The position numbers and the translations under genes were made by a program. Under the pieces are notes generated by a model that was not told where the DNA came from, did no database searches, and was given only the letters and a program-made list of their open reading frames with translations. This document shows positions 1-8,336 of a stretch of DNA of 64,000 bases, in pieces. Source of the DNA: Neopararhizobium haloflavum (GTDB lineage: Bacteria; Pseudomonadota; Alphaproteobacteria; Rhizobiales; Rhizobiaceae); the NCBI RefSeq assembly GCF_002750855.1, contig NZ_NWUC01000001.1:186001-250000 (forward strand), in the 5' to 3' direction. Each line of letters begins with the position of its first letter. Position 1 is the first letter of the stretch.

Positions 1-670
1 TCATGCGCCGTCCGTGAAGCTGGAGGATGGTGGAGTCTGCAAATCCACCCTTCAACGCGTCGCGGAAGGCGGCGGGATCGCCGCCACCGCTTTCGACCAG
101 CAACGTTGCCTCGGCGACGACGCCGATGGTCACCGCCACGATCGCCTGATTGGCCAGTTTGGCGAGTTGCCCGGCTCCCGAAGGGCCGACGCGCACGGGA
201 CGGCCGAGCGCCTCAAGCACAGGCTTTGCCCTCTCAAAGCAGGGTTCCTCGCCGCCCGCCATGATGGCGAGGGTCGCGGCCTCGGCGCCCCTGGTGCCGC
301 CGCTGACGGGCGCATCGAGATGATCGATCCCCGCTGCGGCAAGACGCTCGGCATGATCGCGAGCCTCCTGCGGCGTGATCGAACTCATGTCGACGAAGGT
401 GGCGCCCTTCTGCATGGCTTTCGCGACATCTTGCGAGAAGAGCAGATCGGCGACCGCCTTGCCGTCGCTGACGATGGTGATGACCAGGTCGGCGCCGCTG
501 GCCGCTTCGGCCGGGCTCTCGGCGAGGAGGGCGCCGTCTGCGGTCAGGGCCTCGGCCTTCTCCCGCGTCCGGTTCCAGACAACGACATCATGGCCGGCCT
601 TCAAAAGGTTGCGGGCCATGGGGGCACCCATCAGGCCCGTCCCCAGAAATGCGATCGTCTGCTTGGTCAT
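1..670 (-). CDS. 3-hydroxyisobutyrate dehydrogenase-family NAD(P)-dependent oxidoreductase (3' end beyond window)
   Basis: The visible 223 residues are the N-terminal three quarters of a beta-hydroxyacid dehydrogenase; the C-terminus lies outside the window. The Rossmann motif GTGLMGAPMARNL is at residues 10-22, the family signature DAPVSGG at 119-125, and the presumed catalytic lysine is K171 in KLANQ. Members reduce or oxidise 3-hydroxyisobutyrate, tartronate semialdehyde or similar short hydroxy acids with NAD(P) in the cytosol. It is the last visible gene of a minus-strand sugar operon, 69 bases after an oxidoreductase gene, which suggests a late step in sugar or sugar-acid breakdown. The exact substrate cannot be told. 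Confidence 0.85.
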   Translation of the reverse strand, partial: MTKQTIAFLGTGLMGAPMARNLLKAGHDVVVWNRTREKAEALTADGALLAESPAEAASGADLVITIVSDGKAVADLLFSQDVAKAMQKGATFVDMSSITPQEARDHAERLAAAGIDHLDAPVSGGTRGAEAATLAIMAGGEEPCFERAKPVLEALGRPVRVGPSGAGQLAKLANQAIVAVTIGVVAEATLLVESGGGDPAAFRDALKGGFADSTILQLHGRRM

Positions 671-739
671 CGTGTCTGCGCTCCTCGTCCCATGGTTCAT
701 CGGGGTTAGCGTGGCCAGACGAGGCGCGCAAGCATCGGG

Positions 740-1873
740 TCACGCCAGCAAGGCCCTGGCCTCCTCTATGCCCAGTGCGGCCGGGCGCTCGCACGTTGTC
801 TCCAGCGTGACGAATTCGCCGGTTTCACCCGATCGCAGAATGGCGAGCAATATCTCCATGCCGTGGAGGCTGCGCTCGAGCGAGCAACGGGCATCGCGCT
901 TCTCGGCGATCGCCAACGCCATGTCCGCCAGGCCGGCGGTGCGGTAGTTCGCCATCATGGCGTGGTCATGCTTCTCGTTTGGAACGCCGAGGGGATGCTC
1001 CCATGCCTGCATGTCCTCGATGGGATTGTCGCGCGCGGCGATTTCAACCGTCCCGCCGAAGAAGTTCGGATCGGGCACGAAAATCGACCCTTCTGTACCG
1101 TAGAGTTCCATGTTGGCATGGCGGTGCGCCCAGACGTCCCAACTGGCAGAGAGCGTCACGGTGGCCCCGTTGGCAAATTCCAGAAGCGCGTTGATGCTGG
1201 TCGGCGTGGAGACCGCCAGCGTTTCACCCTTGCGCGGCTGGCTGGTGATGGTTCGTTCGGGAATGGGCGTCGTTGCCAGGGCGGCGACCCGTTTCACCGG
1301 ACCGACGAGATTGATCAGGTTGGCGATGTAGTATGGCCCTAGATCGAGAATGGGCCCGCCGCCGGGCTTGTAGAAGAAGTCCGGATTTGGATGCCAGTGC
1401 TCCATGCCGTGGTTCATCACGTGGCAGGTGCCGCCGATGATCGTGCCAACCGCGCCTTCGTCTATCGCCTTGCGCGCCAGTTGGTGCGCGCCGCCAAGGA
1501 AGGTGTCGGGGGCGGAGCCGACCGACAGACCCTTTTCGTCAGCGATGGCCTTCAGTTTCAGGCCCTCCGCCATGCTGAGCACCAACGGTTTTTCGGAATA
1601 GACGTGCTTGCCGGCCTGCAGAATGCGCTTGGATACGGCGAAATGGGCATCGGGTATGGTCAGGTTCACAACGAGACCAATGCGCTCATCCGCCAGAAGC
1701 GCATCGACGTCCATCGCTTCGACACCAAACTCGGCGGCGCGCGCATCGGCGGCCGCGCGATTCATGTCGGCGCAGCCGACGATGCGGATTCCGCGAAATT
1801 TCGGGGCGTAGCGGAAATAGGTCGCGGAGATGTTGCCGCAGCCAATGATGCCGATGCCCAATTCGTTTGTCAT
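740..1873 (-). CDS. Gfo/Idh/MocA-family oxidoreductase
   Basis: A 377-residue cytosolic NAD(P)-dependent sugar or polyol dehydrogenase. The N-terminal Rossmann motif GCGNIS is at residues 11-16, and the family EKP motif, whose lysine is catalytic, is at residues 94-96 (SEKPLVLS). The open frame extends upstream into the preceding gene, but the ATG at 1873 sits directly before the conserved fold and was chosen. It lies 13 bases after a sugar isomerase gene in the operon of a carbohydrate ABC transporter. That pairing is common in inositol, trehalose and uncommon-sugar pathways of rhizobia. The substrate is unknown. Confidence 0.88.
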   Translation of the reverse strand: MTNELGIGIIGCGNISATYFRYAPKFRGIRIVGCADMNRAAADARAAEFGVEAMDVDALLADERIGLVVNLTIPDAHFAVSKRILQAGKHVYSEKPLVLSMAEGLKLKAIADEKGLSVGSAPDTFLGGAHQLARKAIDEGAVGTIIGGTCHVMNHGMEHWHPNPDFFYKPGGGPILDLGPYYIANLINLVGPVKRVAALATTPIPERTITSQPRKGETLAVSTPTSINALLEFANGATVTLSASWDVWAHRHANMELYGTEGSIFVPDPNFFGGTVEIAARDNPIEDMQAWEHPLGVPNEKHDHAMMANYRTAGLADMALAIAEKRDARCSLERSLHGMEILLAILRSGETGEFVTLETTCERPAALGIEEARALLA

Positions 1874-1886
1874 TGCAGTCTCCCGA

Positions 1887-2648
1887 TCAAAAGGTTCTTG
1901 CCGCAGCGATGGATCGGCGGGCAAAGCGCTCCTCATCGGCGGGATTGTCGTGTTCCATGATGAAATAGCGCACTGGTGTGTCGCGCAGCGCCGTCATGAT
2001 CGCCGGCCAGTCGACCGTGCCATGGCCGACATCGGCCCAGCCATCCTCGTCGGCGTTCTGTCCGGCTGGCGCGATATCCTTGATATGCACCGCGGAAATC
2101 CTGTCGCCGTAGCGCTCGATCCATTCAAGAGGGTCGGCGCCGCCGCGCACGATCCAGGCGATGTCGGCTTCCCAGGAAAGATCGGGAGCGGTATCGAAGA
2201 CAATGGCCTGAGGCCGCCGCTCGCCATCGATCGGCGCAAACTCGAAATCGTGGTTGTGCCAGCCGAAGATGAGGCCGGCATCGCGCATCGGCTTTCCCGC
2301 TTCATCGAGCCGCCGGGCAAAGGCCTGCCAGCCGGCGACATCGCCTGGCCGATCCTCGGCCTGAAGATAAGGGCAATATACTGCCTGAACACCCAACGCC
2401 CTGGCGGCAGCGACCGCTCGTTGCGGATCGGCTTCCAGCATGTCTAGCCCGAAGTGAGCCGTCGGCATGGTCAGGCCGGCCTTGTCGAGATCGCTCTTGA
2501 ACCGGGCGATGCTGCTTTCGTCCATCCCGTCGAAAAGCGCGCCGTAGCCTTCGACCTGGCTGTAACCCAGCTCACTGAGCATGGCGAGCGTCCTGGGCAG
2601 CGGCCCGAAATTGCGCGAGGAGTAGAGCTGATAGGAGAATTCGGTCAT
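1887..2648 (-). CDS. Sugar phosphate isomerase/epimerase (xylose isomerase-like TIM barrel)
   Basis: A 253-residue protein of the AP-endonuclease-2/xylose isomerase-like TIM barrel family. Metal-site elements are visible in order: HFGLD, WHNHDFEF, AVHIKDI and FIMEHDNP near the C-terminus. Such enzymes isomerise or epimerise keto-sugars or inosose derivatives with a divalent metal. The long open frame extends about 430 bases upstream without homology, so the ATG at 2648, preceded by an AGAAAGG-like ribosome site, was chosen. A 133-base gap separates it from the ATPase gene upstream. Its gene pair with a Gfo/Idh/MocA enzyme suggests sequential steps on the imported sugar. Confidence 0.87.
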   Translation of the reverse strand: MTEFSYQLYSSRNFGPLPRTLAMLSELGYSQVEGYGALFDGMDESSIARFKSDLDKAGLTMPTAHFGLDMLEADPQRAVAAARALGVQAVYCPYLQAEDRPGDVAGWQAFARRLDEAGKPMRDAGLIFGWHNHDFEFAPIDGERRPQAIVFDTAPDLSWEADIAWIVRGGADPLEWIERYGDRISAVHIKDIAPAGQNADEDGWADVGHGTVDWPAIMTALRDTPVRYFIMEHDNPADEERFARRSIAAARTF

Positions 2649-2781
2649 TTCAGTTGGCCTTTCTGGTCTCATTCGGTCCTGGCGGTCGCAGGGCCGAATT
2701 TCGGTTCCGGTTGTCTGATTGCGATGTCGTGACCCGGACCTCGGCAATCGCCGCGATCGAGGTCTGGCGATGGGGTGGACG

Positions 2782-3921
2782 TCACAGACGCTCTTCTGTC
2801 TCGGCATCGAACAAGGATGCCATCGGCATGGCGAAGGAGACGTGGAGCTCTTGCCCCGGGTCGAAAGTGTTGCCGGCCGACGTGCGGGCGGACAGGTGCT
2901 GACCGTCAAGGTCGAGCCAGACAAGGCTGTCGGCGCCCATAGGCTCGTCCAGCTCGAACTGTGCGGGATAGGCGTCTTGTCCGCCTTCGCTCGATAGCGC
3001 GATGTGCTCGGGGCGCACGCCGAGCGTGACTCTCCGGCCCGTGCGCAGCGGCTCCGCGCTTTCGTAGCCGGCAAGGTCGATCATCAGATGGCTCATACGG
3101 AACGCCGGCCCGTCCGGCGTTTCGACGAGCTCTCCTTCAAGGAAGTTCATCGCCGGTGAGCCGATAAAGCCGGCAACGAAGCGGTTGGCGGGACGATTGT
3201 ATATGGTGAGCGGCCGATCGAGCTGCTGTATGACGCCACCCTTCATGACAGCGATGCGGTCGGCCAGCGTCAAGGCCTCGATCTGGTCGTGGGTGACATA
3301 GATCATGGTGTTGTCGAGCGTCTGGTGCAGACGCTTGATTTCGACGCGCAGTTCGGAACGCAGCTTGGCGTCGAGGTTGGACAACGGCTCGTCGAACAGG
3401 AAGACATCGACATCGCGCACCAGCGCCCGGCCGATCGCGACCCGCTGGCGCTGGCCACCGGAGAGGGCGGCGGGCTTGCGGTTCAACAGCGGCTCGATCT
3501 GGAGGATGCGGGCTGCGCGCGCGACGCGCCGGGCAATCTCGTCCTTCGCCATCTTCGTATTGCGCAGGCCGAAGGAGAGGTTTTTCTCCACACTCATCTG
3601 CGGATAGAGGGCATAGGACTGGAAAACCATGCCGATGCCGCGGTCCTTCGGCTCCTTCCAGGTGACGTTTTCGCCCTTGATGAAGATCTGGCCGTCGGAG
3701 ATGTCGAGAAGGCCCGCGATGCAGTTCAGCAGCGTGGACTTGCCGCAGCCCGACGGGCCCAGCAGAACCAGAAACTCGCCGTCGGCCACGTCGAGATCGA
3801 GATGCGTCAGGACGTCGATGGCGCCGAAGCTGAGCGACAGATCCTTGATGGAAACGCTTGTCGCCGTATCCTTTTCAGTCGCGTCGGCGACGATGGGTGC
3901 TGGGGCATGCATCGGCATCAT
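2782..3921 (-). CDS. Carbohydrate ABC transporter ATP-binding protein (MalK/UgpC type)
   Basis: A 379-residue ATPase that powers the sugar importer encoded just upstream. The Walker A motif GPSGCGKST is at residues 55-63, the signature LSGGQ at 153-157 and Walker B FLFDEP at 174-179. The roughly 140 C-terminal residues form the TOBE-type regulatory domain of the MalK/UgpC/MsmK branch. The ATG at 3921 overlaps the stop of the permease gene by four bases (ATGA), a sign of translational coupling; an in-frame ATG follows immediately. The open frame continues far upstream only as an antisense-like artefact. Confidence 0.93.
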   Translation of the reverse strand: MMPMHAPAPIVADATEKDTATSVSIKDLSLSFGAIDVLTHLDLDVADGEFLVLLGPSGCGKSTLLNCIAGLLDISDGQIFIKGENVTWKEPKDRGIGMVFQSYALYPQMSVEKNLSFGLRNTKMAKDEIARRVARAARILQIEPLLNRKPAALSGGQRQRVAIGRALVRDVDVFLFDEPLSNLDAKLRSELRVEIKRLHQTLDNTMIYVTHDQIEALTLADRIAVMKGGVIQQLDRPLTIYNRPANRFVAGFIGSPAMNFLEGELVETPDGPAFRMSHLMIDLAGYESAEPLRTGRRVTLGVRPEHIALSSEGGQDAYPAQFELDEPMGADSLVWLDLDGQHLSARTSAGNTFDPGQELHVSFAMPMASLFDAETEERL

Positions 3922-4838
3922 CCTTTCACCGCGCCGGCGGCGATGCCGCGCACGAAAAGCCGTCCGGAAACGAAGTACACGAACAGCGGCACCGCCCCGG
4001 TGAGCAGCGTTGCGGCCATGTTGACATTGTATTGTTTGACGCCCTGCACGGCGTTGACGATGTTGTTGAGCTGCACGGTCATGGGGTAGTTTTGGCTGCC
4101 GGCGAAGACCACGCCGAAGAGGAAGTCGTTCCAGATCCCGGTGACCTGCAAGATCAGCCCAACGACGAAGATCGGCAGCGACATCGGCAGGTAGATCTGC
4201 AGGAAGATCTGCCAGAAGCCTGCGCCATCGACGCGCGCCGCCTTGAAGAGCTCGACTGGCAGGGCAGCGAAATAGTTTCGGAACAGCAGGGTGAGGATCG
4301 GCATGCCGAAGATCGTGTGGACCAGCACGATACCCGTGAGCGTGGAGAAGATGCCAAGCTCGCGCAGCAGGATCACCAGCGGATAGAGCAGCACCTGATA
4401 GGGGATGAAGGCACCGAACAACAGGATGGTGAAGAAAATCTCGGATCCCTTGAAGCGCCAGTTGGCGAGCGCATAGCCATTGACCGAGGCGATGGCGATG
4501 GAGACGATGACGCCTGGCACGGTGATCTTCACGGAATTCCAGAAGCCGACCTTGATGCCTTCGCAGTAAAGTCCGGTGCAGGCGCTGTCCCAGGCGGTGA
4601 TCCACGGCTCGAAGGTGATATCGACGGGTGGGGCGAAGATGTTCCCCATGCGAATTTCAGGCATCCCCTTCAGCGACGTGACCACCATCACGTAGAGGGG
4701 AAGAAGATAATAGAGCGCGGCGATGATCAGCACCGAATAGAGCATGATCGTCGAAGGCGCGAAGCGGCGGCGTGGCTTGGCGCCGCGCGGCCCGGCGCTG
4801 AGGCTGCGTTCCGGCAGCGTCATCGTGATGTCGCTCAT
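3918..4838 (-). CDS. Carbohydrate ABC transporter permease (MalG-like)
   Basis: A 306-residue inner-membrane permease with six predicted hydrophobic segments. It has the cytoplasmic EAA loop (KAARVDGAGFWQIF) that docks on the ATPase. A short charged N-terminus (PRGAKPRRRFAPS) precedes the first membrane span. The ATG at 4838 overlaps the stop of the other permease gene by four bases, and its own stop overlaps the ATPase start. The order binding protein, MalF-like, MalG-like, ATPase is standard for CUT1 sugar importers. The substrate is not certain, though the binding protein points to glucose or mannose-like sugars. Confidence 0.92.
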   Translation of the reverse strand: MSDITMTLPERSLSAGPRGAKPRRRFAPSTIMLYSVLIIAALYYLLPLYVMVVTSLKGMPEIRMGNIFAPPVDITFEPWITAWDSACTGLYCEGIKVGFWNSVKITVPGVIVSIAIASVNGYALANWRFKGSEIFFTILLFGAFIPYQVLLYPLVILLRELGIFSTLTGIVLVHTIFGMPILTLLFRNYFAALPVELFKAARVDGAGFWQIFLQIYLPMSLPIFVVGLILQVTGIWNDFLFGVVFAGSQNYPMTVQLNNIVNAVQGVKQYNVNMAATLLTGAVPLFVYFVSGRLFVRGIAAGAVKG

Positions 4839-5725
4839 GGCTTCTTCTCCCGGAATACGAACAGCGCCCAGGGCACGAGAATGATGAAGACGGTGACCAG
4901 CATGACCGTCGATGCGGCAAGGCCCTGGCCGAGGTTGGCGCGCTGGAACATGAAATCGTAGACGTATTTCGCCGGAACCTCGGACGCGAAGCCGGGGCCG
5001 CCCTGCGTCATGGCGACGACGAGATCGTAGAGCCGGACGATGCCCGAGGCGACGATGACCAGCGTGGTGATGAAGACGCCTTTCATCATGGGAACGATGA
5101 TGAAGAGGTAGGTCTTCCATGCGGGAATGCCGTCGACGCGGGCGGCCTTCCATATCTCGTTGTCGATGCCGCGCAGGCCGGCGAGCATCAGAACCATGAC
5201 GAAGCCCGTGCTTTGCCAAAGGCCGGCCATGACCAGCGCGAAGAGCACGGTGTCGGGATTGCCGAGAAGCGCAAGGTCGAACTGCTCGAAGCCGAGGTCG
5301 CGCATCAGCTTCGGCAGACCGAGACCGGGATCGAGAATCCATTGCCAGATGAGGCCGGTGACGATGAAAGACAATGCGAAGGGATAGAGATAGATCGTTC
5401 GGAATGTGCTTTCGAAGCGGATCTTCTGGTCCATCAGAGCGGCCAGCAGGAACCCCACGACGAAAGAGAAGACGAGCAGCAGCGAGCCGTAGACCGCGAG
5501 ATTGTAGATCGAGACCGACCAGCGCGGTGTGTCGAAGAGCCGGGCATACTGACTGAAGCCAACGAAATTCGTGCTTGGCAGCAACCGGGAGTCGGTGAAG
5601 GAATAGACGATTGTCCAGATGGTGCCGCCGACGAACACGCCGAGCGCCGTCAAGATCATCGGCAGAGCGGCGATCTTGGCGCTGGCGTTGCGAAAGAGGG
5701 AAAAAGGACGAGTGGCGGCGGCCAT
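4835..5725 (-). CDS. Carbohydrate ABC transporter permease (MalF-like)
   Basis: A 296-residue inner-membrane permease with about six spans and the EAA loop KAARVDGIPAWKTY in its C-terminal half. It pairs with the MalG-like permease to form the translocation pore of a CUT1 importer. It begins 101 bases after the end of the binding-protein gene, and that gap holds hairpins that probably lower read-through. Its stop overlaps the next permease start (ATGA). Confidence 0.92.
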   Translation of the reverse strand: MAAATRPFSLFRNASAKIAALPMILTALGVFVGGTIWTIVYSFTDSRLLPSTNFVGFSQYARLFDTPRWSVSIYNLAVYGSLLLVFSFVVGFLLAALMDQKIRFESTFRTIYLYPFALSFIVTGLIWQWILDPGLGLPKLMRDLGFEQFDLALLGNPDTVLFALVMAGLWQSTGFVMVLMLAGLRGIDNEIWKAARVDGIPAWKTYLFIIVPMMKGVFITTLVIVASGIVRLYDLVVAMTQGGPGFASEVPAKYVYDFMFQRANLGQGLAASTVMLVTVFIILVPWALFVFREKKP

Positions 5726-5741
5726 CGGCTTCCGGCTCCAA

Positions 5742-5767
5742 CGTAAGAAAAGCTCCAGTGCCGGAGC
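5742..5767 (-). terminator. Hairpin with T-run between binding-protein and permease genes
   Basis: In the minus-strand transcript a GCTCC/GGAGC stem with a six-base loop (5752-5767) is followed by TTTTCTT. This looks like a weak intrinsic terminator or attenuator. It lies just after the binding-protein gene, where partial termination would give more binding protein than permease. Confidence 0.5.
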
Positions 5768-5770
5768 GAC

Positions 5771-5791
5771 CGATCGTGTGCGCGACGATCG
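5771..5791. repeat. Second intergenic inverted repeat (CGATCGT/ACGATCG)
   Basis: A perfect seven-base inverted repeat with a seven-base loop, in the same binding-protein/permease gap. It has no T-run of its own and may act as an mRNA 3' stabiliser for the upstream cistron. Confidence 0.4.
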
Positions 5792-5826
5792 CCCCGGACC
5801 GGGTCGAGGTGGGGTGAGACTGGGCC

Positions 5827-7065
5827 CTACCTCGCTTGGGAGATGATCTCGGCCTGCCGCTCGATGGCGTCATCGACGCTCATGTCGGAGGAGAAGAACT
5901 GCAATGCGAGGTCGATCATCTGGCCCTGGGTATCGGAATCCAGCATCTGCTCGGTCGATGGCATGACGCCTTCTTCCGAGCTCAGGATTTCAAGCCCCTT
6001 GGCCATGCAGGCGTTTGCCGCTTCCATGTCGATATCGCCGCGGATCGGCAGCGACCCCTTGGTGAGATTGAATTCGACCTGCACTTCTTGTGAGACGAGC
6101 ATGCTGGCGAGCTCCAGCTGGGCCTGGCGAGTCGCCTCGTCTTCGATGAGCGGGAAGTAGAACGCATCGCCTCCCGTATCGAGCACGGCGTTGTTGCCGA
6201 GGCCGGGCAGGCAGTCATAGTCGACGCCAGCTTCCTGGCCGGCCATTGCAAACTCGCCCTGGGCCCAGTCGCCCATGATCTGCGCCGCCGCATCACCCTG
6301 GATCACCATGTTGGTGGCAACGTTCCAGTCTCGACCGGAATAAGCGTCGTCGACCATTTCGCGGGCCTGGGCAAATGCCTCCCATACGGCGCGGTTGTCG
6401 TCGCTGCGGATGGCGTCCTCCGACTTGTCCTGGTTGACCGCAAGGAAGGTTTCAACGCCGCCGATGGCGGTCTGCATGACATTGCGGATGCCGTCCACCT
6501 GCCAGGGTGCGCCGGTCGCAAGCGGGATGACGTCGGCCTCGCGCAGCGCAGGCGCGGCTTCTGCCAGTTCCTGCCAGTTGGTGGGAACTTCAAGGCCGTT
6601 GTCCTCGAAAACATGGCGGTTCAGCCACATCCACTGCCAGGAGTGAATGTTGATCGGCACGCAGTAGATCCGGCCTTCGAATGTGCAGGTTTCCAGAAGA
6701 CGGGCAGGGCGGATGAAGTCGGCCCAGCCTTCCTCCTCGGCAAGTTCGGTTAGGTCGGTCATCAGCCCGGCCTCGATCAGATCTTCGGCGTCGCGCCCGG
6801 TGTTCATCTGGGTTGCCGCCATGGGATTGCCGCCCAGGATGCGGCTGATGATGATCGGATTGGCGGTGGTCCCGGAGCCGGCGATCGCGCCATCGACCCA
6901 GGTATGCTCGGTGTTCTCATTGAAATTGTCGGCAAGCACCTTGACCGCCGCGGCCTCCCCGCCCGACGTCCACCAGTGCGTCACCTCCAGATCGACTGCA
7001 TGAGCTGCGCCGGTCGGCAGGGCCGTGGAGGCCGCCAGAACCGCAGCAATGGTACCGATACGCAT
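5827..7065 (-). CDS. Carbohydrate ABC transporter substrate-binding protein
   Basis: A 412-residue periplasmic binding protein of the extracellular family 1 type. The N-terminus MRIGTIAAVLAASTAL leads to a signal-peptidase site after AHA, and the mature part starts near VDLEVTHWWTSGGEAAA, which resembles glucose/mannose-binding GtsA-like proteins. Two in-frame ATGs exist, at 7071 and 7065. The AGGGAGG ribosome site is only two bases from the first but eight from the second, so 7065 is preferred. It is the first gene of the operon and the likely target of the divergent LacI-type regulator; an operator lies 18 bases upstream of the start. Confidence 0.92.
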   Translation of the reverse strand: MRIGTIAAVLAASTALPTGAAHAVDLEVTHWWTSGGEAAAVKVLADNFNENTEHTWVDGAIAGSGTTANPIIISRILGGNPMAATQMNTGRDAEDLIEAGLMTDLTELAEEEGWADFIRPARLLETCTFEGRIYCVPINIHSWQWMWLNRHVFEDNGLEVPTNWQELAEAAPALREADVIPLATGAPWQVDGIRNVMQTAIGGVETFLAVNQDKSEDAIRSDDNRAVWEAFAQAREMVDDAYSGRDWNVATNMVIQGDAAAQIMGDWAQGEFAMAGQEAGVDYDCLPGLGNNAVLDTGGDAFYFPLIEDEATRQAQLELASMLVSQEVQVEFNLTKGSLPIRGDIDMEAANACMAKGLEILSSEEGVMPSTEQMLDSDTQGQMIDLALQFFSSDMSVDDAIERQAEIISQAR

Positions 7066-7082
7066 CGCCATTTCCTCCCTGA

Positions 7083-7098
7083 ACTGTAACGTTGCAGT
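7083..7098. promoter_or_regulatory. LacI-type operator, copy 1 (next to binding-protein gene)
   Basis: ACTGTAACGTTGCAGT is a near-perfect 16-base palindrome centred on AACGTT, which is typical of LacI-family operators with a central CG. It lies 18 bases upstream of the binding-protein start, where bound repressor would block transcription. A near-identical copy is at 7194-7209. Confidence 0.75.
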
Positions 7099-7143
7099 AA
7101 GAGGCTAATTCAATCAGAATGAAGATGCAATGCCCTGAGATGG

Positions 7144-7157
7144 GCAAAAATTTTTGC
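7144..7157. promoter_or_regulatory. Perfect 14-base A/T-core palindrome between the two operators
   Basis: GCAAAAATTTTTGC is an exact palindrome located between the two LacI-type operators. An A5T5 tract is intrinsically bent and could aid DNA looping or bind a further regulator. The role is inferred only. Confidence 0.35.
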
Positions 7158-7193
7158 ATCGCAACACGATTGTCGTGACGCTAGACACCAGAA

Positions 7194-7209
7194 ACTATAA
7201 CGTTGCAGT
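7194..7209. promoter_or_regulatory. LacI-type operator, copy 2
   Basis: ACTATAACGTTGCAGT matches copy 1 in 15 of 16 positions. The centres of the two copies are 111 bases apart. It lies 80 bases upstream of the regulator start, so one regulator probably controls both divergent units and itself. Confidence 0.75.
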
Positions 7210-7288
7210 TGGCGATGGTTTTGCGGCATTGTCGGATTTGCACGAGCGCGGTGGCCAGGTGAGCTCGTGCTTGATAGAGACGCAGGTT

Positions 7289-8329
7289 ATGGACAAGCCT
7301 TCACCGACCATGGAGCGTGACGAACCGAGCGCGACGAGCCACCGTTCGTCGGAACGACCGACGTTGAAGACGATCGCCTTCATGACGGGACTCGGCATCA
7401 CCACCGTTTCGCGCGCGCTCAAGGACGCCCCGGACATCGGCGCCGATACCAAGGAGCGCGTGCGTCTTGTGGCCAAGCAGATCGGCTACCGCCCCAACAG
7501 GGCGGGAGTGCGGCTGAGAACCGGCAAGACCAATGTGATCAGCCTGATCCTCAACACCCATGAGGAAATCATGGGTATCACGTCCAACATGGTCTACGGG
7601 ATCTCCGAAATTCTGGCCGATACCCAGTACCATCTCGTCGTCACGCCCTATGCCCATTCCAACGATCCGATGGAGCCGGTGCGCTACGTCCTCGAAACGG
7701 GATCGGCGGACGGCGTCATCATTTCGCGTACCGAGCCCGACGATCCGCGCGTGCGCTACCTGATCGAACACGATTTCCCCTTCGCCACGCACGGGCGCAC
7801 CGACATGGGGCTCGTTCATCCGTTTCACGATTTCGACAATGCCGCATTCGCGCAGCGCTCGGTGGAACGGCTCGCGCAAAAGGGACGGAAGCGGCTTGCC
7901 TTGCTGGCGCCGCCGGTGGGGCTCACCTATTACACCCACATGATGGGCGGCTTTTCGAATGCGATCCACGATCTGGGCCTCGATGCAGTGCCGCTGTCGG
8001 GCATCGACATCGATCGCGCGCTCATCGACATCAAGGCGGGCACGGAGAGGATCATGCGGGCGCGCGGCCGGCCCGATGGCATCGTCTGCGGCAGCGGGGC
8101 ATCGGCGATCGCCGTCGTTGCCGGTATCGAGGCAGCCGGCCTGGTGCTCGGCCGGGACGTCGACATCTGCTCCAAGCAATCGACTGCCATCCTGCCCTGG
8201 TTCCGTCCGGAGATCAGCGTCTTCAACGAAGATGTGCGCGAGGCGGGGCGCGAATTGGCGCGCGCCGTTCTCGGCCATATCGAGGGCCGAGATCCCGCCA
8301 CGCTGCAAAGCCTGATGGACCCTCGCTAA
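7289..8329 (+). CDS. LacI-family transcriptional regulator
   Basis: A 346-residue repressor-type regulator. The LacI helix-turn-helix and hinge occupy about residues 25-72 (TLKTIAFMTGLGITTVSRAL, then GYRPNRAG), followed by a periplasmic-binding-protein-like sugar sensor domain. The open frame begins at 7154, but that extension covers the operator region and has no homology; the ATG at 7289 was chosen, with 7310 possible. It is divergent from the sugar importer operon and shares its control region. The inducer is presumably the imported sugar or a derivative. Confidence 0.9.
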   Translation: MDKPSPTMERDEPSATSHRSSERPTLKTIAFMTGLGITTVSRALKDAPDIGADTKERVRLVAKQIGYRPNRAGVRLRTGKTNVISLILNTHEEIMGITSNMVYGISEILADTQYHLVVTPYAHSNDPMEPVRYVLETGSADGVIISRTEPDDPRVRYLIEHDFPFATHGRTDMGLVHPFHDFDNAAFAQRSVERLAQKGRKRLALLAPPVGLTYYTHMMGGFSNAIHDLGLDAVPLSGIDIDRALIDIKAGTERIMRARGRPDGIVCGSGASAIAVVAGIEAAGLVLGRDVDICSKQSTAILPWFRPEISVFNEDVREAGRELARAVLGHIEGRDPATLQSLMDPR

Positions 8330-8336
8330 GCGCGCG

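Noticed and set aside
3918-5873. Very long minus-strand frame (651 codons) spanning two permease genes
   Set aside because: Only the last 306 codons are homologous; the rest is a GC-rich out-of-frame reading of the MalF-like permease gene.
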